NCBI GenBank assembly: GCA_950295325.1 | Contig: OX485803.1 | Coordinates: 19,466,001 to 19,530,000, forward strand | Source: Polytrichum commune | Taxonomy: Eukaryota; Streptophyta; Polytrichopsida; Polytrichales; Polytrichaceae | DNA: 64,000 bases | Direction of reading: 5' to 3' | Shown: positions 47,801-59,500 of the stretch, one piece after another | Layout: each line of letters begins with the position of its first letter | Numbering within the stretch: the stretch's first letter is position 1 | Made by a program: the position numbers and the translations under genes | Notes under the pieces: generated by a model | Seen by the model: only the letters and a program-made list of their open reading frames with translations | Database searches by the model: none | Told to the model about the DNA's origin: nothing

Positions 47801-50274
47801 CTGCTTATTTGAGGTTATATGCTGTTGATTATACATCTTGTCATGCTGGCCACAGGTGGACCCAGAGGTCCCTGATTCGGTACGAATGTCTCTTGAAGAA
47901 AATAATATGTTGAAGAAGCAGCAAGATGATAGGATGGAACAAGGTAGACGTTTGCAATGTCAACGCAGAAGAGGTGCCCCTATCCAGAATCGTGAAGAAG
48001 GAATGCCTCCAAAACCAGGATGCACGGATATTCAACCCAGACTGGGAAGGTCAAATGTTCCCAGACAGGGTTCAAGGCCTGGTTCAGCTACTGGGCAGGT
48101 TCCGTCCATCATAATGCTAACTTCTGTGGACCACTCTGATGCAAACAAGTACGATCTTAACTTGTCTCAAGTCCCGAGTCTCTCTGCACTAACCTAGTTT
48201 TCTTGACATGAATCACGCCCTACATATGCATTGGGTAATTCAGATTTAAATCTAACATTGATGTTGGTTCTACCCAAGGAACTTTGCTCCAAGAGAATCA
48301 AAATGTGTGTAAAATTCCCCATGTATGAATGTGTTCGAGGAGGTTCTTATCGGTTACTGTTTCTCAATTATCCATGTTTTGGGCAACATTTCTTTCATAT
48401 TTCATTTGATTGGTGGTTCCATATACCTAGTTTGATTATTGGCCAGTAAATGGAATAATTGTAGTCTGATTCACACCCATTCAATGATGTCGGACAGTAT
48501 CTTACATTTCCGACTCCCATGGAATTGATCCAGTGTTTGGTACAACTGATTGGTTCTGTTCACAACTTAGGAGTTTTTAAATCTGAGCACTGGATTTATA
48601 GTCTTTATTGATGCTGCTGCAGGTGCAGGCAACTTGGAGTACAACTTCACATTTCAAAGCCTATCAAACGAGTAGTCTTGGCTCGAGCATTACATCTTGC
48701 ATTGGGAATATCTGACAGCAGACCTATTGCACAAGTAAGATTTGTGAAACTATGCATGTTTGAGAGGTTTGTGTTGGATAAGTGAAGGATGTGTGTACTC
48801 AAGTGTGTATGTTGTGCTTTCTAAGATCAAGGGAAAAATACACGTTTCATGATGACCAATTCGCAAGATGATTACATGATCGCACATTTTTATGCAAAGT
48901 TCTATTGTGTCTTGAGTTAACAAGGTTCATTATTTGATTGTGTCTAAGGATAGGAAGAAGCTAATATCAGATGGCTTCATGACATTAGTTTACGATAACA
49001 AACAAAACCATCAAGTGAGTATCCTATATGGCAGATGGTTGTCACAATGTGGACAAAGCAACCTCAGTGTACCTGTGTGTTGTGCACATGCTAATGTAAA
49101 GTCAATCTACCTCATGACTTAGAATACTTGAGTTCAAAATACATGGAAGAGTGCCCAATTCAGTGTAGTAGCCACATTAATATTCAAGGGGTGGAGTTTG
49201 ATTGAACTTGGACAATTCTCAATTGACCATCTGCTACCTTAAAGCTAACATAAACCTGACTTAGCAGGGCCAACCCAGTTGCAGTCCATCTTGGACAGAC
49301 CTGCCTGAAATGGATAGGAAGGTATGCGCAATTATCCAGAAAGGTTCCAAAGAATGAAAGCACAAGAATGTCTAACATGGACATATTATCAAACCCTACC
49401 GCTTCCACACCAATTTTTTTATGTCTCTACTTGGGCTCTGTAATTTCAACTGTTTATCAGGGTTACTTATCAGGGGTCTTTCCTCATGGATGGTTATCAC
49501 CCCTTTTATCCACTACCCCTTATTCCATTTTTTGGTGTGTTTGTTAGGAGGGAAAAGCGGTGGAAGAATCTAGCCAACCTAGTAGAGGATTACATATTCT
49601 CGTGGCAGAGGACAATATTGTGAATCAGCGGGTTGCTGTCACTCTGTTACAGAAGTGGGGTCATACAACAGTATTGGCCTGCAATGGTTTGGAGGCTGTT
49701 GAGAAATCAACAGAGGAGGACTTCGATTTGATCCTTATGGATGTAAGTCGCTCTCTCCTCTTTGGGAAACTTGATTGTATCTAAGTATTTCGATCATCAA
49801 TGTCAAACATGAGTATATTTTCATTTTCTCCTTGACGTAATATACATGTGTATAGGTCGTACATTAAGCCCCTTAGTCAGGTTAGGGGTCAAGGGTTAAG
49901 GGTAGGCGTGTCTTTTCAAAATTAGATTGGTGGATGTCTTTGCTTAAGATTTTGACGGTATTCATATGATGTTGGTCCAGGTGCAAATGCCTGTACTGGA
50001 TGGGTTCCAGGCAACTACGAGGATCAGAGAAATAGAGAAGAAGAGGGACCCCAGTCGAGGGGTCAGAAAAAGATTTATGCCAATTGTAGCTATGACTGCT
50101 CATGCAATGACTGGTGATGCCGAACGCATTATCTCTGCTGGCATGGATAGATATATCAGTAAGCCACTTAATGCCAAAAAACTTCAAGAACTTCTTCAAT
50201 CTGTCGCATCTGGCCAACTTCAAAATTCACATCCTGTGCTCCCGGCCACCACCAACGAAGAACACGAGAAATAA
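38834..50274 (+). CDS. Hybrid sensor histidine kinase: TM - dCache-like - TM - HAMP - HisKA - HATPase - REC - REC
   Basis: Exons: 38,834-39,115; 39,365-39,805; 41,294-41,591; 41,744-41,868; 42,458-42,637; 43,564-43,863; 45,598-45,850; 46,152-46,256; 46,627-46,699; 47,038-47,278; 47,450-47,725; 47,856-48,148; 48,623-48,734; 49,548-49,742; 49,981-50,274. All have GT-AG borders and matching phases, giving about 1,155 residues. TM helices are near 84-108 and 358-381. The ectodomain between them ends with a [12 protein letters not shown] and [10 protein letters not shown] pattern as in bacterial double-Cache sensors. HAMP is 383-442; the phospho-His is H511 ([11 protein letters not shown]); the ATP lid has DTGIGIP and [11 protein letters not shown]1 has VVDDN, D801 and a KP motif but carries about 120 extra residues. 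REC2 has D1058 (LMDVQMP). It should phosphorelay to HPt proteins from a membrane. There is no CHASE or ethylene domain. Met38,870 and Met38,933 are alternative starts. Confidence 0.9.
43140..43410 (-). mobile_element. MITE, family B, in kinase intron 5
   Basis: The reverse complement matches the element at 31,848-32,216 over most of its length. The ends are CACTACATAG and CTATTTAGTG. TA flanks the left end (43,138-43,139) but the right flank is TC, so one side has mutated. It lies wholly inside the intron at 42,638-43,563. Confidence 0.7.
44186..45204 (-). mobile_element. pogo/Tigger-like DNA transposon remnant in kinase intron 6
   Basis: The left end CAGTCCACCCTTGATATCTG and the right end, read inward, CAGTCCACCCTCGATATGTG are matching inverted repeats, each flanked by TA (44,184-44,185 and 45,205-45,206). 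CAGT...CCTCGATAT ends with a TA duplication are typical of pogo-type Tc1/mariner elements. The minus frame at 44,761-44,375 (128 residues) has an acidic stretch and an EAMQIGDAV / LKQFFEQ pattern, like the C-terminal tail of pogo/Tigger transposases. The catalytic DDE core is absent, so it is an internally deleted copy. A younger MITE sits inside it at 44,901-45,109. Confidence 0.8.
44901..45109. mobile_element. TA-flanked MITE, family A (209 bp), nested in the pogo-like element
   Basis: Inverted repeats of about 41 bases, starting CACTGATTATCCCAATTAGT on the left and CACAGATTATCCCAATTAGT on the right read inward, with very few mismatches. TA is on both sides (44,899-44,900, 45,110-45,111). 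Non-coding. The near-perfect ends indicate a recent insertion. Confidence 0.85.
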
Positions 50275-51696
50275 TATCAACTTCAACGGACCTCGATTCT
50301 TCCAGTCCACCATTTCACACCGAGCGAGGCTTCATCAGACTTCTCACGTTTCAGAAGCTTGATATCATGTGCTTTGTGATGCTCTTGGAGAAGAGTTTTG
50401 TATTGATCTGTGCATTTCAGAGTACCAGAAAAGAAGGCATTTGCAGGCTCTCAAGTTTCTTCAGAGAACGCATCCGAGAGATATCCTCAGAAAATTGCTG
50501 GCTCTTCCTCTTTTGTTTTGCCAAGGGCGGCAGTAGGGATTACTTTTTAGAATCCCACGTAAATCTCCCAAGCATTACTGAAGCACTATGAGCTCTTCAC
50601 GAAGGGACTGACTTGTAGCATATGCATCAGCACAGTTCTGTATAGGGTCCCATCCAAAGCCTTGAAGTCCGATGAGTAGATCTCGTGCCCAACGCCATGA
50701 TGAGAGACGCAAGCATCTGGAATTGGCGGTCTGTTCTTTTCCTGTTGCCATGTCAATTTATAAGTTGTTGCGGGAGAGAAACCAGAAACATCAGTTTTTT
50801 GATCTAGTTTCTGGTCTAATTTCTGATCAACTTGGGTTGGATACAGAGAACAGATCAATGTAAACCATTGGCAATCCATTGTTTCTTGCACTGATTTGAA
50901 GAGTGTATGCTGAATACTGCAGTGCACTTCAAGTCAATTGTGACTCAACAGCTGTTTGTAAATCCGTGATGTGGGTATCCAACCTGTTTTGCAATATTCT
51001 TAGTCAACCAATGTATGCTCTTATTAGTGCTTTTGGTTTCATTGGAAATTTACGCCCATAGCTTTGTCCTCTGTGAGTGGACGAGAGAGTGTAATGAGTG
51101 GATGATCTTATCTTGCAGAAGTCACTTAGAAGAAGAACGTTGCCATTCCCAAGTTCCATATTTCCATGGCAGTAATGTGCGGGCAGGTTTTTGGGCAGAA
51201 TTGGTCAAAATCCTAGTGTTTCCAAGTCCAACCGGTTTCTCTTTATTGATGTGAAGTATGTTTCCAAGATTCCTCTAAAATGATGGGAAACTTTCCTGAA
51301 GTTTTGAACTTCAACCAGTGATTTCTCAAACTCAACCAGTTCATCTGTAACTAGTGGTTGGTTCTCCCCATTCATTGCATGAAAATCTCCTCAGAGTATA
51401 TAGAGGGTCACACAGAAGTGAGTAGAATATACTTAAATCTTGTGAACCATGAATCATGATTGGGTGTTGGTAGCCTATTTTTGTGTTCCACATATAATAA
51501 GATTATTATCATACTAATCCATAATTGTGTAAATTTCGTCTTAGTTTCTTTTAAGTTCCAGGTCAAACAAAGCACATTACATTTCTATATAGATATATGT
51601 AAATAGGTCAAATTATACGAATACACCAATCATGTACCAATATTGTGTTTACTAATTTTCCAGCTGTTGAAATATGCTTTGGATTCAAGATTGCTA
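50275..51696 (+). other. 3' UTR of the kinase and downstream spacer
   Basis: Follows the kinase TAA stop. The first about 900 bases have a base composition like the exons and no other gene signal, so they are probably 3' UTR. No AATAAA signal was found close to the stop. Minus-strand frames such as 50,586-50,927 have no motif. Confidence 0.4.
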
Positions 51697-51915
51697 CACT
51701 AAATATTGTGTTTAGTGTCACTTGCTATTTGGAATAAAGATTGCTTTAATTATCTTATTGTATATCTCATTTTTTGCCAACAAAGGTCAAATTGATTTGT
51801 TTGGACATTATAGAACATTAAAATCTCTACTTGATACAAAATTACATCAATATTAGAAAATATATAGCATTGTGTAACTCCAAAGAGTAAGTTACACTAA
51901 ATAGAATAGTTAGTG
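51697..51915. mobile_element. TA-flanked MITE, family A (219 bp)
   Basis: The left end CACTAAATATTGTGTTTAGT and the right end, read inward, CACTAACTATTCTATTTAGT are imperfect inverted repeats of about 37 bases. TA is directly outside both (51,695-51,696 and 51,916-51,917). It shares end sequence with 30,700-31,006 and 44,901-45,109. No coding content. Confidence 0.75.
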
Positions 51916-51917
51916 TA

Positions 51918-53394
51918 GTTAAGATGACACAAAAAGTTCGAACTACTATAGTCATCAATTCATTCGTCACTTTCATAATGAATTAGATATTCATGTGAGT
52001 TCCCAAAATTATGATGCAAATCACTATGAGCACAATTATGATTTGCTAATCAGCTTGCACTTGCTTCGTGTTTTATATCTTAGGAGAAGTGGGTGTAGAG
52101 AGAAAGTATCCATCTAAGTGTGAGTTTCTATGTAAGCCACTCTCGCCACTAGATTCTAGAAATGAGTGGGTAAGAGGTGTTTGCATATACCTAAGCACAA
52201 GCCGCCATTCAACCACATTCTGGTGTCCCCCGAGAATATGGAGGGCCATGGAAATGGGTTGCTAGACTTCCATGTACCCACTAAAGAATCTTTAACCTAC
52301 AAGTGATGGTCGACAAATGTTTTGAAGACCGATTTTAGAAAGAGGTTAGTAGGTGGGCCCGTATTTGAGAAGCTGGGAGTTGCTAGTTGGCGCATTTGAA
52401 CCCTACCCTACCATATTCCATATACATTTGGGCGGGTTTGTCCTTATTTACACTCGAATATGGCATGTGTACCTAACCTAGTCAGGTTGCCGTGGACAAT
52501 GGATAGGCCTACTTCTGACTCACACACCTAGCTATCCATGAGATGAGTGTATGGGTGAGTTTACCAAGATGAGACGTTCAATCCACGAGGCAAAATTTGT
52601 CCAACAATTAACATATTTGAAAAGCATATATTATTAAGAAGATGTACATTTTCGGTTTCTCTATTCAATGAAGTGAAATCGATTTTAGAATCCGGAAAGC
52701 CGAAAGCCTTATGGAACTAAAGATTCATCATGGGGGTTCAATGTGTTGTTACCCAATTTCTTACATTAGTATTTTCTTACTGTTAGCTCTTACTTTTTGG
52801 TTATATTTTTACTTTTCTACATCTACATTTTGCTTTTTGGTTAGCATTTAACTGTTAAATCTTTCACATATTGCGGTTAAGGTTTTGGATGCATTTTTTT
52901 TTAACTTCCTAACTTTTAGCTAATACTTTTAATTTTTTCACTATACATACATACATACATACATGTATGTCTCGATTCAAGTATCTAAACTTACTGTTTA
53001 TTGTGATCTCATATTCATCTTCATTTTCCCAGTGACTCTTGGGAATTCCACATGAAGGCTCACCTACTATCTTGTCAGTCATTATTTTGAAGCCATTCGC
53101 GTATCCTATCTCGCATTTTAATGCCAACCCAATTGTTGGGGATTCTATCGAATTGAATTGTCGCTTGCTGAAAGAGAAAAATTGATTAGAAGCTAAGAAT
53201 AAGAAGATTAGTGCAACACGATGTCTGCAGCAGCTTTAAAGCTAGCAAACTCATAATGTGGTCCAGGGGTGTTGCACGTGGCCAGGCCCCATATCAAGCG
53301 TTCAAAGCTTTCATGCTCCTCATCCCAACCGAAATTAACAAGCTTCACGAGAAGATCAACTTGGAAGTTACAAAATCTGGATCATTGCCGTGAG
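51918..53394. other. Spacer without a recognised gene
   Basis: AT-rich, with a CATA microsatellite at 52,945-52,966. No motif-bearing frame was found. The last about 200 bases become more balanced and probably hold the 5' UTR and promoter of the gene at 53,395; no clear TATA box was seen. Confidence 0.4.
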
Positions 53395-54033
53395 ATGAAT
53401 GCGTTTCAATTCAGTGTTGAACGAACAGAAAGTCGACAAGCCACTACTTCCGTAATCCGTGACATGTCGACAGGTGACACCCAAAATGGTGACAAGAGTG
53501 AATTCCATCAAGTAAAGTTGATAGACGGCAACCCCTTCATGGGCGTGGGCAACACCGTGTTTATTAAAGATGAAAACGGGAAGGAGTTGAAGGTCGAGTA
53601 CATGCCAGACTACTCTCCCCATGACAAGTGTGTCGATTTTGGAGACACTGGCACTTCTTCCATGTATTTTCAATCGTTGGATGCACCGGCATGTGTATTG
53701 GCGATCACGACGGCGGAACAAATCGTCGACAAGTTCAAGGATCACTCGAAACTTAACCAATTTTTGTACAAGGGGATCACCGAAGAGAACGGGCATATCA
53801 AATTCACCGGCGTCTGGTTGTCGAAAGGAGAGGATGGCAAGAACAAGCTAACATGCGGAGTTTACTTCAACGATGTCAAGAGGGAATGCAAAGTACACAT
53901 GAACATTCGCATGTTGAAGCTCGCGTTGATGTATAACATCCCAATCTACGTGCACTCCGAACTTCTTCGCCACAAAAGGCCGATTCTCGGACGCAACGTT
54001 TTGGAAAACCGCAGGACTGTGTTTTCACAGTGA
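53395..54033 (+). CDS. Intronless protein of unknown family (212 aa)
   Basis: The frame is open from 53,269. The Met at 53,395 is preferred because upstream residues are low in protein character, and the product then starts MNAFQFSVERTES. The coding part is visibly richer in G+C and in balanced codons than the AT-rich flanks. The protein is hydrophilic, has no signal peptide, membrane segment or zinc-binding pattern, and has blocks such as GNPFMGVGNTVFIKDENGKE and CGVYFNDVKRECKVHMNIRM. A canonical AATAAA follows at 54,098-54,103, 65 bases after the stop. I do not recognise the family. Lack of introns beside two intron-rich genes suggests a retrocopy, a transferred gene or a transposon or virus-derived gene; none is shown. 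Confidence 0.6.
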   Translation: MNAFQFSVERTESRQATTSVIRDMSTGDTQNGDKSEFHQVKLIDGNPFMGVGNTVFIKDENGKELKVEYMPDYSPHDKCVDFGDTGTSSMYFQSLDAPACVLAITTAEQIVDKFKDHSKLNQFLYKGITEENGHIKFTGVWLSKGEDGKNKLTCGVYFNDVKRECKVHMNIRMLKLALMYNIPIYVHSELLRHKRPILGRNVLENRRTVFSQ

Positions 54034-54097
54034 CACACTCCTGATCCAAGCTGCGTGCAAGTCATAATCGTACGATGATGTACCTTCTAGTTTTTGT

Positions 54098-54103
54098 AAT
54101 AAA
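54098..54103 (+). terminator. Poly-A signal AATAAA
   Basis: Canonical hexamer in GTAATAAAATC, 65 bases past the stop of the 212-residue gene and on the same strand. It supports a complete transcription unit. Confidence 0.5.
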
Positions 54104-54616
54104 ATCTCACTTGTTTCAAGGCCGACCATTTCTCAACCCTGTAGACACACTTTTGACTGCTGAGAAGTTCCAGTCCAGGATTCCTGACCTGCTGCAGCAT
54201 TAGATGGCGAATCTTCTCATTGTATCTCCACGATTTTTAAGATTCTGGAAATGGATATTTAACGATCTTATCAATTCGGTCTTTCTGACCTTGTAGCGAA
54301 AGTAGGTGACGTATCTTGCGATGAGCTACGATATTTTGCCTAATGAGTCTGGGTTGCCATTTGGACTTGCGAATTGCTATAACATTTTACTGATAGTGAG
54401 CAAATATTGTCATGGATGATGGATGAGTTCATCCGGTTGCCAAAACTTTACCTTGTCTTATCAGCAATTTGTGATGAAATATTGTCATGGAGAATTGAAT
54501 TTTGGAAGAAAAATCACTTTGTAAGTCACAGTATTTGCAACACTGTAAATTTACAGTCCCCTGAACAGTTTACAAGGAATGAGAAGGAATGTTGGGTTAA
54601 CATTTAGTGTTGGTGA

Positions 54617-54818
54617 CACTATACTGTGGTGTACAATTAGTATCGAGCAAGACAATTAGAATTGGTGATGCTAAATACCATATTCAGTCTAGTTAGTATG
54701 CACATCGAAGAATATGATATAACTTAGTTGGTAAAAACGATGTTGTTAGTAAAACATTATTGGAACACATAACTCCGAATGGTAACCCAGACTAATTAGT
54801 CAATTTAGTGTGGTGATA
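54617..54818. mobile_element. Decayed MITE, probably family A
   Basis: The right end, read inward, CACTAAATTGACTAATTAGT and then TTACCATTCGGAGTTATG, resembles the 44,901-45,109 ends. The left end near CACTATACTGTGG is eroded. Non-coding; limits are approximate. Confidence 0.4.
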
Positions 54819-55008
54819 CAAGAAAAATGGGCCGTGTTTATGAACTTTTCCAACCTGGATTGAAGGTGCAATGCAACTCTATCCACGATCATACACATTT
54901 CTCTAGAGCTCAGACAATAATCCCAAAAATGCCAGAAGGCAAAATTGTGTAGATGACATGCCGTGAAACCTTGAAGAAGTTTTAGAATTCTCCAGAAAGA
55001 CTTGAAGC

Positions 55009-55164
55009 TCAACATATTACTCAACATATAGCTCTTATTCCATGGGCCCTCAGAATATAACAGTGAGATGCTTGAAAAGATGCGCACGGAGACTCAAATT
55101 CAACTTGAACTTGAGCATCTCACTGTTATATTCTCAAGGCCCACATCGTTGAGTAATGTTACGC
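55009..55164. repeat. Hairpin related to the foldback family
   Basis: The arms 55,044-55,072 and 55,112-55,142 share GAATATAACAGTGAGATGCT as reverse complements. Outer arms (55,011-55,026 and 55,147-55,162, with TTACTCAA / TTGAGTAA) extend the hairpin. The inner arm plus GGGCC recurs in the element at 60,895-61,337 (GAGAATATAACC...), so both belong to one dispersed hairpin family. Confidence 0.75.
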
Positions 55165-56516
55165 TTTCCAATCTACATCCACATGTATTTATTTATTTGT
55201 GGAGTCAATCACTTTCTTGAGGCACAGTGCAATTGGAGTCACTTGAAGTTCACTTGAAACACATGCAATTATTCACCATCTTTAAACACATTGTTGTTGA
55301 ATTGGCTTAGAATAATTCATTGTGTCAACTAGGATTGGTAAAGAAGAGTAAGAACGTTTGAATTCTAATGGAAGCTATGAAGCAATCAGCTTGTCGTCAT
55401 CAAGCACTAAACATAAAATCAACACCATGTGGGTCAATCATAAATGTGGGGCTCTCAAATGTACAACTTTGGCACATAATATTGGTGTTGGTTGTCTACC
55501 TTACATAACAACTATGTCAATGACCTTAAAAATATTGTCAATGAAAATGTACATAAGAAGTTGTATCAATGCAAATATTGATGAGGGCAATGTACATAAC
55601 AATCATGTCAACGAAGGTTAAATATGTGAGTCTTAAGTGATCACTCTTTTGAAGCGGACACCTATATTTGAGTGGTTAAAAACAAATACCAAAAAGACAG
55701 GTGTTGTAATGAGATTGGACTATGTGCTCAAAATTCTATTACCCACTCTAAGCTCAATACTTAACTCAATTGGAAAGGCCTATGTGATCATTTAATGAGC
55801 AGAAAGTCTCGTAACTTTTGAAGTTTACTATAATATTGACACTTGAAATGACAGGGTTTGTGATTCACAATTGCTAACTGGAAGCAACAATTTCAAAGCT
55901 GATGCAGTAGTCAAAAATGTCTGAAATTGGAATCGGAATCCTATCATAAAAGTGATGAGAATCAGTTCGGAATGAAATTGTCACAAAGTTTATATTGCTG
56001 TCTGTTGCTGAATGTTAAGGTTTAACAATGCATTTTGTATTCAAAATGCCTATTTAATCATTCTTTTCGTTTGTTGGTAGACAGGTCTTGAGTGTTGCAC
56101 TATCACTGAAGTATACTTTTCTATGCAATCATCATGGGGGAAACTTTCATTGAGAATGATCATGGGTAAATCTACAATATGATTTGCAATAAAAAGCTAA
56201 TGTCAAATCAAGTCAATGTATGACCAAGCAGGCTGAAATGGATGTGTCTGACATGATATAGAATTATCATACAATTGGTCTGACATTATGACATCTCCAT
56301 CTGGAGTAACTTTGAAGAAGATTGTAGTTTCTACAGAGCTAGCTAAACATGGGGGCACAGTCTTCTTGGGTCTGGTTTTAATTTCGGATTCAGCCTCAGC
56401 ATTTATATGACCAAGCCTCTTGTAGGGGTATTGATTTGAAAGAGGAATGAACCAAAATTCTTCCACATCCCAAAATGAGTTTCTGGCCTTGTGGATTGTT
56501 GGAAACCACATGCACC
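55165..56516. other. Spacer between unknown gene and rhomboid gene
   Basis: Holds a repeat family C copy at 55,650-55,790 (GGACACCTATATTTGAGTGG then GAGATTGGACTATGTG). The last part, up to 56,516, lies just past the rhomboid stop and would contain its 3' UTR on the minus strand. No other gene is supported; the 105-residue minus frame at 56,203-56,520 is probably UTR. Confidence 0.4.
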
Positions 56517-59500
56517 TCATTGACCACGTGGCTGCTTTGACCAGGGAGATATCAATCTGGCAATTGGGGGTCGATCAAACAATTGTTTCTTCCCACTTCC
56601 AGGTGCAAAATCAAAGGAAAGAGCAGGTCCGATTAACCAAGCTACAGCAGCTCCTCCTAGCAGACCGCCAACCTGCATAATAATTTCAATACCAACAATG
56701 AGTATTTTCATTTAACAGATAGAACCCTTTTGATCCATTTAGTATTAAGGGATACTTTAGAGGAGAGGTTGAGGGCCAATTACCATTGGAATATAAAATG
56801 AATAATTGGTGGATAATGCTAAGACTGTCCCACTCACTTTACAATAGAGCGTGAGGGCCTAAAGGACTACGGGAGATTGAATGGATGAAAGACCAACATG
56901 GGTTCCTAGATGGCATGCAATGCATACCATTTCATGATCTACCAGATTTTGCATCAAGCCAGCCTCATTGAGGTGCGTCTAACACAAATCTGGGAAATCA
57001 CGACACTTTAAAATCTCAGAACCCTTGATTTATTATAACTTGTTGTGCAGAAGGGCCCACATGAATAGGATGGTAATGTGATAGCATTTGATTAAGAGCC
57101 CCCTTGTGTATGTCTTGACAGTACACTTGAAGGTCCGTGACCACACAACATTCAGATTCAGTTTTCCCTGGTATAGCTTTGAGGTGATTTGGGAGGGCCC
57201 TCACGATTTCATGGTCACGGCCCTTAACTATAGTGTACAGTGCCCCTAAAATGCTCAGCTTGTAATAGAAAATAAAAGTAAAGTCACTGGGTTGCTTTTG
57301 TGTGAATCAATTACTTACATGTCCCCAATTATCGATACCGTCACTTAATAAGCCAAACGCCTGCAAGCATTCACCAAATGAGGACCTTCAGCAGGTTAAT
57401 AGAAACACATGACAATGTATTCATATCATCAAATCAAGATGAAATACTGAGATGGGATTAAACTAATGCCAGAACCTGGTATAGTTTTAATCAATTTCTG
57501 ATATACTACCATCTTCACTAAGAGCATACCAGATTGAGAGCAATTACACGGCCCACTTGCTTCAGATTCTTATCACCACCACTCATAAGGGTCTTATGCC
57601 TCGCCAAGAAGACTGCCAATGCTCCAACCTGATGACAAAATCCATTATTAGCAAGCCTGTAAACAACCAAAACATCCGAAACTTGTCATTCTGGACCTTG
57701 ACCACTTTTAGGCCATAGTATTCTTAAGTGGTGTAGAATTCTCTCCCCAGATAAGCATCTTGGAGAGCATACACTCGGTGAGATTCTTTTTAGTAAGGTC
57801 TTACAGTAGAACCTTGGTAGATGGGAGAAGAATTATCCAAAGATATGTAACAATGAGGTGTGGACTAATGAGAGCTTGCCACTTGACTATCCTTGGCATT
57901 CATGCATGTAATTAAGGACATTAATTCTTAGATTTGTTCTTGAAGCTAGAATAGAAAGAGGACGTCATCACTCATGCTTAAGAATGCTACACCAGAAGAG
58001 GTAACACATGAAGCCAATTTCATATACCTTGTGTGTGTTGCTAAAACGGGTTCATCTGTATCAACGAGAAACACACAACGCATAATGCTTACCAGTCCAA
58101 AGATAGCCCCTGATGCACCTACAGATGGAGCCGTGCAAAGTGCATAACTCAGTCCACTACCTGCCATGCTCAGATCCCACTGAGTGAGATCCAAAACTAA
58201 GCAAATTGAAGAGTTGTAATAAAAAAATGAATAACCTACAGAGTATGGGTATTCAAATTTGGGGAAACATATTGATGAGTAGAGATGGACGAGTACTTGA
58301 AAGAGCAGAGATTGTGTATACTGCTAAGAATCGCTTCCCTCCTCCCAGTGATTCCACTGTTGGACCTACGGAATTAAGAGAATAAGAGTTCACCTGCACA
58401 TTCAGCAATCCAGACCCAGGACCATCATCTTCTTAGGTTATATGAGAGGTCAAGTCTCATCTTGTAGAATTGCATTCATGTCCACAAAAATGAAGGTAAA
58501 AGTTGTTAAAGTGCCCAGAAATCATCACATAATTGAAGCTCCTGTATGCAACGAAGAAACTCAAATTGTTGATGAAGGGCCAATAATTAAGTTACCAGTA
58601 GGTGCATGATGTTAGCATGGAGTAGTGATGGTGTGATAAATCTCCACCACTGACCTTTATCTATCAAGCTGTTCACCTGCATCCATCCACCAAACCAAGA
58701 TGTTCCTCAACTCTCAGGACACAAAAAAAAACGACATCAGAACCTCCAATCTGCAAAGGTTTCATTTCCACGCAAATCTTCCAATAGAGGTCATTAGGTT
58801 TTTAATGCAAGCTCACCTTGGCTCCCACTAAAAGTAGCTGCCCCTGCGTTGCCAGCTGTGCAACAAATACTCTGCAAGCCATATCTGCTTCATTTAGTAT
58901 GAAGATTGATACAAATGTTGGTAGAAGAGATTGCAAATTTCAATGAAAGCGACGAAATCAGACCTTGTAAAAACATAGAGAAGCACCAGGCATAACCACG
59001 CAGGTTTTCCAAATAGATCCAGACTTCAGAAGGTGGCCTCTACATGTCCAGCAAACAGTTCCAGAATATTTTGTTTGTTCAAATTCGAGATCACATGATC
59101 GAAGCATAATCCTTAATCCCTGAAACATCATGCTTAACACATGATAAACCTATGTGTAAAAACTGTTATCTGAGCTATCTGAGGTTAGAAATTGACAAGG
59201 ATAGAGACATGGAAGAAGTAATCATCAATTGTCTTTTGAAAATCCAGAAGGGGAGCACCTTACAGAAGATTGATACCCAGTATAATGTTTGTCCATTGCC
59301 GACTTCTGGAACCAACTCCAGTGCCAGAAGATCTCGGAGATGGAGATGAAGATGATGAAGATGGCTCATCTTCTCCGCTGCCCGTGGACGCTGACATGCT
59401 TACATTTAGCTTGCCTCTACGGTTCATTCTATTTCCTACAATTTTGATGATGGAACCCCAAGGAGTGTACCACAAAATTCCACTGCCAATTACGTGATGA

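Noticed and set aside
58958-59140. Alternative rhomboid exon in intron 2 starting GLRIML after TTTCAG
   Set aside because: It resembles the start of exon 2 only over a few residues, has no rhomboid motif, and exons 2 and 3 already join to give the first membrane helix.
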